Origin: Bacteroidia bacterium
GTDB lineage: Bacteria; Bacteroidota; Bacteroidia; Flavobacteriales; Flavobacteriaceae
DNA: 20,286 bases
Direction of reading: 5' to 3'
Assembly: GCA_030425715.1 (NCBI GenBank)
Contig: JAUIAA010000005.1
Location: 1-20,286 of the forward strand
Position numbers and translations under genes: made by a program. How positions within the stretch are numbered: the first letter of the stretch is position 1; each line of letters begins with the position of its first letter. Shown one piece after another: positions 1 to 7,340 of this stretch. The notes under the pieces are model-generated. The model was not told the DNA's origin, did no database searches, and saw nothing but the letters and a program-made list of their open reading frames with translations.

Positions 1-27
1 TTCAAGGTTTTAAAAACCTTGAAGGTC
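1..27. repeat. REP-like inverted repeat (hairpin), left copy, cut by window edge
   Basis: A near-perfect dyad: TTCAAGGTTTT, one base, then its reverse complement, followed by GGTC, which would pair with a GACC lying just outside the window. It is 9 bases past the stop codon of the last permease gene. A second copy is at 2437-2467. There is no clear U-tract after the stem in the operon's direction, so it looks more like a REP-type or mRNA-stabilising hairpin than a classic intrinsic terminator, although a bidirectional terminator role at the operon end is possible. Confidence 0.7.
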
Positions 28-36
28 TTTAATTAT

Positions 37-2418
37 TTATTCCGTTCTTAAACTGTTTACAGGATTTGCTCTTGCAGCTTTGATGGCTTGGTAGCTAACC
101 GTAATTATAGTTACAATTAAAGCCCCAGCAACCGCAGTTATAAACACCCACCAAGAAATAGTAGTGTGGTAATCAAATTTTTCTAACCAAGATTGCATCA
201 TATAGTTGGCTAATGGTACTGCTATCATACATGAAATGGCAACCAAAACAATAAAATCTTTAGAGAGCATTTTCCATAACCGAACTATGGAAGCGCCCAA
301 TACTTTTCGTACCCCAATTTCTTTGGTGCGCTGCTCTGCTACATAAGAAGCCAGGCCAAACAGGCCTAAGCAAGAAATAAAAATAGCCAAAAGCGTAAAG
401 AAAGCAGCGAGTTTACCAATACGTCGCTCGTTGCCAAATTTTTGAGCAAACTCTTCATCTACAAAATTAGCTTGAAATGGAATTGCTGGACTGTAAGTTA
501 AAAACACTTCTTTAATTTTGGCAATGGATGTATTAGCACTTTTTTTAGGGTTTAGTTTTAAAATAAAAACATTTTCTTGGTCTCGTGCCAGGTGAAATAA
601 AGAAGGCCTTACTGGTTTGTAGGGTGATTGTACCAACATGTCTTCAACTACACCAATGATATGGCAGGTTCGCCCATTCCATTTTAATTCCATACCAATG
701 GGTTCTTTTAAATTCATAAATTTTACAGCCGATTCGTTTAGAATAAAAGCTAAGGAATCCGTACCAAACTCTCTTGAAAAATCACGTCCTTCCTTTACTT
801 TCCAACCTACGGTTTTTCCAAATTCTGGAGTTACCGCATTGTTGGGAAAATCCACAGCAAGATCTGGATCTTTTCCTTTCCATTCTATACCACCGTTGGT
901 GTTGTAAACTGCAGTAGTGGGGCTAGTAGATTGTGTCATCTCCACAATTGCACCATTGTTTTTTAGTGTGTTTCTAATGGTTTCAAAATGTTTGTAAGTT
1001 TCAGGATTGGTATTTACGCTTATCAAACCGTCTTTGGTATAACCAATGGGTCTATTTTGTGCGTGTTGAATTTGTTGATACACCACAATGGTTCCGATAA
1101 TCAGAACAATAGATATGCTAAACTGAAAAATAACCAATAATTTTCTAGGCGTTGCAGCAAATCTGCCCACATTAAAAGTGCCTTTTAAGACCTTTACAGG
1201 ATTAAATGAAGAGAGGTAAATCGCAGGATATATACCAGCTACAATACCTGTAAACACACTAAAACCTAAACCGATTAGCCAAAACATTGGTTCTTTCCAA
1301 AAAAGCACAATTTTAGATTCGGCAATTTGATTAAAAAAAGGTAAAATCAATAAAATAAGTACAATAGAAAACGCAAAGGCGAGTAAGCAAATTAAAATAG
1401 ATTCGCTAAAAAACTGAAAAATCAATTGTTCACGTTTGGATCCCACTGCTTTTCTGATACCCACTTCTTTGGCTCTTTTTTCAGATCTAGCGGTACTTAA
1501 ATTCATAAAATTGATACAGGCCAAAAGCAAAACAAATATACCTATAATACCAAACAGATAAACATTGTCAATGCGTCCACCTTTTTGAATACCGTTTTCA
1601 AAATTGGAATACAAATGCCATTTGGCCATTGGGTGTAAAAAAACTTGTGGGTTGTATTTTTTTAATTGATCACTAGATCTCTTGAGCTTAACATCTTTAA
1701 TTTTTGCGTTGATAGATGCAAAGTTTGTATTTGGTGCAATCATCGCAAAGGTTTGGGTAAAATTACTATCCCAAGGATCATCCTTTCTTTCAATCCAAGG
1801 GTTCTCACTCAAATACAACTTCCATGGCAATAAAAAAGTATGGTGGTAAAAGGTTGAAGATTCCGGTAGATCCTCATAAACTCCAGTAACTTTCACATCG
1901 GTTTTATTATCTACTTTGATAATTTTACCCATAGGGTCTTCTGTGCCAAAAAATACTTTAGCCACAGATTCTGATAATAATATAGAGTGCATTTCTTGCA
2001 AGCCATCTCTGCTGCCTCTAATCATTTTTAAACTGAGCATTTCGGTAACCTTAGGTTCAAAATAGCTACCAGATTTAAAAAATACTTTATCTCCATAACT
2101 TAATGCCTTGTCAAAATTCCACGAAGATTGTAATACATAGGTAAAGTCACTACCAAAATCGTTGCGAATTGTCTCTGCCATCACCGCCGGATTGGCAACT
2201 TGCGAGCCTGTAATACCATTGAAACTTTGGTTTTGCCATACTTGAGCGATGCGGTTATAGTGCTCAAAATTTTTATTGAAGGATAATTCGTTATAAATCC
2301 ATAAACCTATTAGCATGGCAACCGTCATACCAACCGCTAAACCTCCAATATTGATAGCGGCATACCCTTTGTTGATAATGATATTTCTCCAAGCTATTTT
2401 TAAATAATTTTTGATCAT
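37..2418 (-). CDS. FtsX/MacB-type ABC transporter permease, sub-type A (fourth of four)
   Basis: A 793-residue inner-membrane permease, the last gene of the export operon. Visible architecture: a short cytoplasmic N-terminus MIKNYLKIAWRN, TM1 at about residues 20-43, a first extracytoplasmic MacB_PCD-like domain to about 285, TMs at about 287-308, 340-362 and 382-402, a further TM at about 427-447, a second periplasmic domain, then three TMs at about 670-692, 722-742 and 757-778. Both FtsX coupling signatures are present, EKRAKEVGIRKAVG (313-326) and EQRTKEIGVRKVLG (695-708). It has no fused ATPase, so it must use a separate nucleotide-binding subunit, presumably the one at 9777-10454. Its closest relative in the window is the 7341-9737 gene: both have an RIAQV/RVAQV segment near residue 60, SSW at 98-100, SPTT in the second periplasmic domain and SWWxF near the end. 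It starts 58 bases after the preceding permease, a wider gap than at the other permease junctions, and that gap holds a hairpin. The substrate cannot be read from the sequence. Confidence 0.93.
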   Translation of the reverse strand: MIKNYLKIAWRNIIINKGYAAINIGGLAVGMTVAMLIGLWIYNELSFNKNFEHYNRIAQVWQNQSFNGITGSQVANPAVMAETIRNDFGSDFTYVLQSSWNFDKALSYGDKVFFKSGSYFEPKVTEMLSLKMIRGSRDGLQEMHSILLSESVAKVFFGTEDPMGKIIKVDNKTDVKVTGVYEDLPESSTFYHHTFLLPWKLYLSENPWIERKDDPWDSNFTQTFAMIAPNTNFASINAKIKDVKLKRSSDQLKKYNPQVFLHPMAKWHLYSNFENGIQKGGRIDNVYLFGIIGIFVLLLACINFMNLSTARSEKRAKEVGIRKAVGSKREQLIFQFFSESILICLLAFAFSIVLILLILPFFNQIAESKIVLFWKEPMFWLIGLGFSVFTGIVAGIYPAIYLSSFNPVKVLKGTFNVGRFAATPRKLLVIFQFSISIVLIIGTIVVYQQIQHAQNRPIGYTKDGLISVNTNPETYKHFETIRNTLKNNGAIVEMTQSTSPTTAVYNTNGGIEWKGKDPDLAVDFPNNAVTPEFGKTVGWKVKEGRDFSREFGTDSLAFILNESAVKFMNLKEPIGMELKWNGRTCHIIGVVEDMLVQSPYKPVRPSLFHLARDQENVFILKLNPKKSANTSIAKIKEVFLTYSPAIPFQANFVDEEFAQKFGNERRIGKLAAFFTLLAIFISCLGLFGLASYVAEQRTKEIGVRKVLGASIVRLWKMLSKDFIVLVAISCMIAVPLANYMMQSWLEKFDYHTTISWWVFITAVAGALIVTIITVSYQAIKAARANPVNSLRTE

Positions 2419-2436
2419 AATGCTGTTTTGTTAGCA

Positions 2437-2467
2437 GACCTTCAAGGATTTTAAAACCTTGAAGGTC
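2437..2467. repeat. REP-like inverted repeat (hairpin), internal copy
   Basis: Perfect 11-bp arms GACCTTCAAGG / CCTTGAAGGTC enclose a 9-base ATTTTAAAA centre that can itself pair. It sits 9 bases after the stop of the third permease and 18 bases before the start of the fourth. It has no following U-tract. Its position inside the operon suggests partial attenuation, mRNA processing or a repeat insertion. It matches the copy at 1-27 almost exactly. Confidence 0.8.
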
Positions 2468-2476
2468 ATTAATTAT

Positions 2477-4909
2477 TTATTCCGTTCTTAAACTTTTTAC
2501 AGGGTTTACAATTGCGGCTTTTATACTTTGGTAACTAACTGTGATTAATGAGATTGCTATAGCCAGAATAATAACTATCGCAAATACAGCCCATCCAATT
2601 TCTATACGGTAAGAAAAATCTTCAAGCCATTTACTCATGGCATACCAGGCAAATGGAATAGAGATAAGTATGGCCAGTAGTACCAATTTTAAAAAGTCGA
2701 TGGCTAACTTATAAGTAATCTGACTTACACTAGCGCCTAATACTTTTCTTACACCAATTTCTTTGGCTCGTCTTTCGGCATTAAAAGTGGCCAACCCAAA
2801 AAGACCTAAACAGGCAATGATGATAGATAGGATGGTGAAAATCGTAAAAATACTACCTAGTCTTTGCTCTGCTTTATAGGTGTCGTTAAAAGATTCTTCC
2901 ATAAAGTAATAGCTAAAAGGCTGTCCAGGCGCAACTGATTTCCAAATTTTTTCTATTTGCGAAATAGTATTGGTAAAATTACCTGCCTCTAGTTTCAATG
3001 CCATGGTACTTGAAAACCTGCCAATGCCAATACACAAGGCACCAATATTATCTTTTAAAGATTTAAAATGAAAATCTTTAACCACCCCAATAATGGTATA
3101 ATAAACTGGAGCCTCTTCATTAAAATCACTGGTCACTCTTTTACCCAAGGCTTCTTCAGGCGTAACTCCCATAACGGCAACCGCCGCTTCGTTAATTAAT
3201 ATGGCTGTAGAATCGGTACTAAACTTGTTATCAAAATCACGTCCGGCAATGATTTCCAATCCTAAAGTAGAAACATAATCAAAATCGGCTCTCCATTGTT
3301 GCATTTGTATCGCATGGTCTTGAGAAGTTTTCCCTTCTTCAAAAAAGGAACTATCGCTGCGGCCAGAAGGAGTTGGTAAAAATCCGCTAAGTGTCGCATG
3401 TTGCACTTGTGCCAATTGTTTTACTTTTTGCTTAAAGGTTTGCACTTGATTGCCGGCGGCGTATACATCTTCAATTACAAGAACATGGTCCTTGCTATAA
3501 CCTAATTCTTTATTTTGAATATATTTTAACTGTTTAAAAACCACCAGGGTGCTAATCATTAAAAATACTGAAATGGCAAATTGAAATACAACTAATGAAT
3601 TTCTGATATTTTTACCTCCTAAGCTTCCTGCACTACTACCTTTGAGTACTTTTACAGGCTTAAATTTTGACATGAAAAAGGCAGGGTATAGGCCAGATAA
3701 AATACCCAATACAACACCAAATACAATTAGAATTATCCAAAAAATTGGATTGGTAAATGGCATTGAAATATCCTTATCGGCTAGACCATTAAAAAATGGC
3801 ATGGCGATCGCAGCAACAACAATTGCAAAAAATAAAGAGATAAAAGTGATTAATCCAGATTCTACCAAAAACTGACCTATTAATTCCACTTTTTTTGAAC
3901 CTAAAGTTTTACGAATTCCAACTTCTTTAGCTCTTTTTAAGGATTGTGCCGTAGATAAATTCATAAAATTTACGCTAGCCAAAACAATAAGAAACAATGC
4001 AATAAAGGAAAGAATATATACATTTTGAATGCTCCCATTCGGGCTTAATTCAGGTCGACGATTAGAGTATAAATGAATATCCTTAATATTTGTAGTACTA
4101 AAATTATAGAAGTTTCCAGATGCAATAAATTGTTCTTCTGTAATACCTGGAACAAAATCCTGTGCCCAAGGAATGATATATTTATTAAATAGAGATTGAA
4201 CGGCTATGTCGAAATCTTTAATTTTAGCGTCTGGTCTCAATTTTACAAAAGTTGCAAAATTATTACTACCCCAATTATCTTCATTGGCTTCTTCAACTCC
4301 GGTCATGCTCATAAATACACTGTGGTTTCTTAAAAGTGAGTTTTTAGGCATATCGTCTATAACACCAGTAACGACATAAGTTTCGTCGTTATTTAAAACT
4401 ACAGATTTACCTACTGCTTCGGCTGTGTTAAAATGTTTTTCTGCTGCTGTCTTGGTTAAGATTAACGTATTGGCTTCTTTTAAAGCGGTATTTTTATCTC
4501 CGTAAAGTAGGTCAAAACCAAACATGTCAAAAAATGTTGGGTCTACTAAAGTAGTTCCAGCTTCTTTTACATTGGTGTCGGTATCTTTTGCTTTTACCAG
4601 TGCACTTCCTCGATTTCTAAATCGGGTTACCAACTCTACTTGTGGGTAATCATTTAAAATAGCTCCGGCAATCGGGGCACTAACTTCGGAGCCGTTTGTT
4701 ACTTCCCCGCCAAACTTGACATCTATATTGATGCGTTGTATTCTATTGGCATCGGTATACATGTTGTCATAGTTTAATTCATCATAGATATAGAGTGCTA
4801 TTAACAAACTGCCTGCAATACCAATTACCAAGCCCATTACATTTAAAAAGGTAAAAAAGGGTTGACTTTTTAGGTTTCTCCAAGCTATTTTAAAATAATT
4901 TTTAATCAT
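2477..4909 (-). CDS. FtsX/MacB-type ABC transporter permease, sub-type B (third of four)
   Basis: An 810-residue integral-membrane permease with the double-FtsX layout: TM1 at about 20-42, a first periplasmic domain to about 295, TMs near 297-317, 352-373, 390-412 and 440-460, a second periplasmic domain, and a C-terminal three-TM bundle starting near 690. Coupling-helix signatures are KRAKEVGIRKTLG (325-337) and ERRAKEIGVRKVLG (712-725). It resembles the next-upstream permease (4922-7327) more than the two outer ones: both have a VELVTRFRNR/VKEATRFRKI segment around residues 90-100, FxHL/IHL-YSN-type and SxEQ/GSIQ-type residues before TM2, and YRIEI near the end. Its last 109 residues align without gaps with all three paralogues. 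It starts 12 bases after the preceding gene's stop. The family is clear; what it moves is not. Confidence 0.93.
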   Translation of the reverse strand: MIKNYFKIAWRNLKSQPFFTFLNVMGLVIGIAGSLLIALYIYDELNYDNMYTDANRIQRINIDVKFGGEVTNGSEVSAPIAGAILNDYPQVELVTRFRNRGSALVKAKDTDTNVKEAGTTLVDPTFFDMFGFDLLYGDKNTALKEANTLILTKTAAEKHFNTAEAVGKSVVLNNDETYVVTGVIDDMPKNSLLRNHSVFMSMTGVEEANEDNWGSNNFATFVKLRPDAKIKDFDIAVQSLFNKYIIPWAQDFVPGITEEQFIASGNFYNFSTTNIKDIHLYSNRRPELSPNGSIQNVYILSFIALFLIVLASVNFMNLSTAQSLKRAKEVGIRKTLGSKKVELIGQFLVESGLITFISLFFAIVVAAIAMPFFNGLADKDISMPFTNPIFWIILIVFGVVLGILSGLYPAFFMSKFKPVKVLKGSSAGSLGGKNIRNSLVVFQFAISVFLMISTLVVFKQLKYIQNKELGYSKDHVLVIEDVYAAGNQVQTFKQKVKQLAQVQHATLSGFLPTPSGRSDSSFFEEGKTSQDHAIQMQQWRADFDYVSTLGLEIIAGRDFDNKFSTDSTAILINEAAVAVMGVTPEEALGKRVTSDFNEEAPVYYTIIGVVKDFHFKSLKDNIGALCIGIGRFSSTMALKLEAGNFTNTISQIEKIWKSVAPGQPFSYYFMEESFNDTYKAEQRLGSIFTIFTILSIIIACLGLFGLATFNAERRAKEIGVRKVLGASVSQITYKLAIDFLKLVLLAILISIPFAWYAMSKWLEDFSYRIEIGWAVFAIVIILAIAISLITVSYQSIKAAIVNPVKSLRTE

Positions 4910-4916
4910 GATATTT
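4875..4916 (-). repeat. Conserved 42-base start box, copy at third permease
   Basis: This 42-base stretch spans the short leader and the codons for MIKNYFKIAWRN-E/R-type N-termini. It is base-for-base identical to 7293-7334 and 9703-9744, and a diverged version lies at 2384-2425. Identity at silent and non-coding positions points to gene conversion or recent duplication between permease genes. Confidence 0.85.
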
Positions 4917-4921
4917 TAAAT

Positions 4922-7327
4922 TTATTCGGTTTTTAGTGATTGAATTGGGTTTGCATTTGCAGCTTTAATACTTCTTAAGCTGATGGTTAAAAACGCTATG
5001 GTGGTTGTAATGAATCCAGCAAATAAAAAAACAGACCAATGAATTTCAATTCGATAAGCAAAATCTTGTAACCATTTATGCATCAAATAGAAACCAATAG
5101 GGAAAGCAATTAAAAAAGAAATAACTACCAACTTTATAAATTCTTTAGTTAGCATGCCAACAATCTGAACTACGGAAGAACCAAGCACTTTTCTGATGCC
5201 AATTTCTTTAACTTTTTGTTCTGTTGAGAAAGTAACTAGTGCAAAAAGTCCTAAACAAGCAATAAAAATGGTAAGTATTGCAAAAATACTAAGAATGATA
5301 CCCATTCTTTGTTCTCGAAGGTAAGTACTGTTATAAGCATCATCAAGTACAGAATAACTAAAAGGTTCTTCTACATTATAATCGTTCCAAATGGTAGCTA
5401 TTCTCGAAATTAATTTAGACATATCTGCCGTTTTGGTCTTAACAATAAACCCACCATAAGGTTTATTGAGCATAATTAATGGATCAATTTTTTGGTGTAG
5501 TGATCTGTAATGAAAATCTTTAACAACCCCAGTAATGGTTAGCGTTTTTTTAACTCCGTTTTCATCAACGGTTATAGGTTTACCAAGGGCTTGTTTTCCA
5601 AATCCCAACTTTTTTACCGTAGTTTCGTTTACTATAACACTTAAAGAATCGGTGCCAAAATCTTTTGAGAAATTTCTTCCTGCGATTAATTCCATACCCA
5701 TGGTTGGAATATATTGTTCGTCAATATTGTAGATATTTACTTTTCTTTCAAATTTTTGATTGACATAAATACCAGTTGAATTATGGTCGGTAATACCAGC
5801 TGGTGCAAAAGAAGTTTTGGTTACTCGGGCAACACTTGGATCATTTAGTAGCTGATTTTTAAAGGCTTCTTGATTATTTCCTAAAAAATAAGCATCACGC
5901 AACACCAACAATTGCTCTTTGTTGTATCCAATATTTTTATTTTGAATAAAATCCATTTGTTGCTCAACGATTATTGTAGCCAAAATCAACCCAGCAGAAA
6001 TAACAAATTGAAAAACAACCAAACTACTTCTAACTCCTTTGTTTTTTTCTGGAGAGGCGAATTTGCTCTTTAAAGCGGTAATTGGCTTAAATGAAGATAT
6101 ATAAAAAGCTGGGTAAACCCCTGCCAAAAAGCTAATGAGTAACATTAGAAAAAAGAGCGCACTAATAGTTTTTAAATTCAATAGATGGCGAATACTTAAA
6201 GATTTATCGGATAGTTCGTTAAATAAAGGCAGAAAGACAATTACCAAAGTAATGGCTAAAAACATAGAAATTGCTGTAGCAATAAAAGATTCCGTTAAGA
6301 ATTGATAAACAAGTTGTTTCTTTTTAGATCCCAAAACCTTTCTGATACCCACTTCTTTTGCTCGTTTGGTTGCAGAAGCTGTAGCCAGATTCATAAAATT
6401 AACACAGGCTAGTAATAACATGAATAAGGCAACAATACTAAAAATATACACCGATTTATAATCGCCGCCTTGCTCTAATGTACTTGCACTTGAAAAATCA
6501 GAATTTAAATGAATTTCTGTTAAAGGTTGTAAAAACAGGCCTATCTCTCCATCCTTGGTAAAATCAGTATACGACATCCCAATTTCTGCTTTCATTTGTG
6601 GTCCCATATATTGCTCAATTACCGCAGGTAATTTGGCTTCTAAATTTTTAGGATTGGTTCCTTTTTTTAATACCAAATAGCTGTAAAAATCGGATTTCAT
6701 CCAAGAAGTGCTTTTGGCATCTTGATGACCAAGCATAGAGGCAAAAAGATCAAAATGAAAATGGGAATTATCTGGAATTTTGGCGATGATTGCTGTAACT
6801 CTAAATTGTAAATCATCAATATTTAAAGTTCTACCAATAGGATCGCTATCCCCAAAATATTTATAAGCCTCTTCTTCTGTTAATACTATGGTATTTGGCT
6901 CACTTAACGGATTTGTTTTATTTCCTTTGATTATTGGAAAAGAAAAAACGTTAAAGAAATTAGGATCGACATAGGCAAATTTGCCATCTCTATAACTATG
7001 GTTATTGAAGGTAACTTTAGGGTTGGTAATTTTTCTAAATCTTGTAGCTTCTTTAACCTCTGGAAAATCATTCACTAGTGTTTGTGCCACAGGAGGCATT
7101 ACAACCGCTTCTTTTATTAATTCCCCATTTATTTTGGCCTTAAAAACAACCCTGTAAATGTCTTTAGATTTATCATGAAAATTATCATAGCTCAGCTCAT
7201 CCGTAACGAACAAAAGAATTAAAAGGCAGGAAGCAATTCCAATACCTAAACCAAGAATATTAATAATAAATAAACTCTTGTTTTTAAGAATATTTCTCCA
7301 AGCTATTTTAAAATAATTTTTAATCAT
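4922..7327 (-). CDS. FtsX/MacB-type ABC transporter permease, sub-type B (second of four)
   Basis: An 801-residue inner-membrane permease with the same eight-helix, two-periplasmic-domain plan. TM1 is at about 19-42. The first coupling signature KRAKEVGIRKVLG is at 321-333, directly after a TM ending ACVNFMNLATA. The second, EQKVKEIGIRKVLG, is at 703-716. It is the most divergent of the four at its 3' end: it ends LKTE rather than LRTE, and the shared 3' nucleotide block of the other three genes is not preserved. It sits 13 bases downstream of the first permease and 12 bases upstream of the third, so translation is probably coupled. It has no ATPase motifs and should depend on the shared ATPase of the operon. 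Sub-type B membership is my inference from reading shared residues with 2477-4909. Confidence 0.93.
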   Translation of the reverse strand: MIKNYFKIAWRNILKNKSLFIINILGLGIGIASCLLILLFVTDELSYDNFHDKSKDIYRVVFKAKINGELIKEAVVMPPVAQTLVNDFPEVKEATRFRKITNPKVTFNNHSYRDGKFAYVDPNFFNVFSFPIIKGNKTNPLSEPNTIVLTEEEAYKYFGDSDPIGRTLNIDDLQFRVTAIIAKIPDNSHFHFDLFASMLGHQDAKSTSWMKSDFYSYLVLKKGTNPKNLEAKLPAVIEQYMGPQMKAEIGMSYTDFTKDGEIGLFLQPLTEIHLNSDFSSASTLEQGGDYKSVYIFSIVALFMLLLACVNFMNLATASATKRAKEVGIRKVLGSKKKQLVYQFLTESFIATAISMFLAITLVIVFLPLFNELSDKSLSIRHLLNLKTISALFFLMLLISFLAGVYPAFYISSFKPITALKSKFASPEKNKGVRSSLVVFQFVISAGLILATIIVEQQMDFIQNKNIGYNKEQLLVLRDAYFLGNNQEAFKNQLLNDPSVARVTKTSFAPAGITDHNSTGIYVNQKFERKVNIYNIDEQYIPTMGMELIAGRNFSKDFGTDSLSVIVNETTVKKLGFGKQALGKPITVDENGVKKTLTITGVVKDFHYRSLHQKIDPLIMLNKPYGGFIVKTKTADMSKLISRIATIWNDYNVEEPFSYSVLDDAYNSTYLREQRMGIILSIFAILTIFIACLGLFALVTFSTEQKVKEIGIRKVLGSSVVQIVGMLTKEFIKLVVISFLIAFPIGFYLMHKWLQDFAYRIEIHWSVFLFAGFITTTIAFLTISLRSIKAANANPIQSLKTE

Positions 7328-7334
7328 GATATTT
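7293..7334 (-). repeat. Conserved 42-base start box, copy at second permease
   Basis: Identical to 4875-4916 and 9703-9744. It covers the first codons and the leader TATC-ATG of the second permease, including non-coding bases upstream of the ATG. Confidence 0.85.
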
Positions 7335-7340
7335 TAAAAC

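Noticed and set aside
1..27. Hairpin called as a definite intrinsic terminator
   Set aside because: The stem is strong, but the visible part lacks a U-tract in the operon's direction and a near-identical stem occurs inside the operon, so it is listed as a repeat instead.
638..907. Plus-strand open frame inside the last permease gene
   Set aside because: It is the antisense shadow of a well-supported permease frame, has no recognisable motif and no credible start context. The same applies to the other short plus-strand frames at 3642, 5535, 7627, 9757, 10243, 10661, 11519 and 11685.
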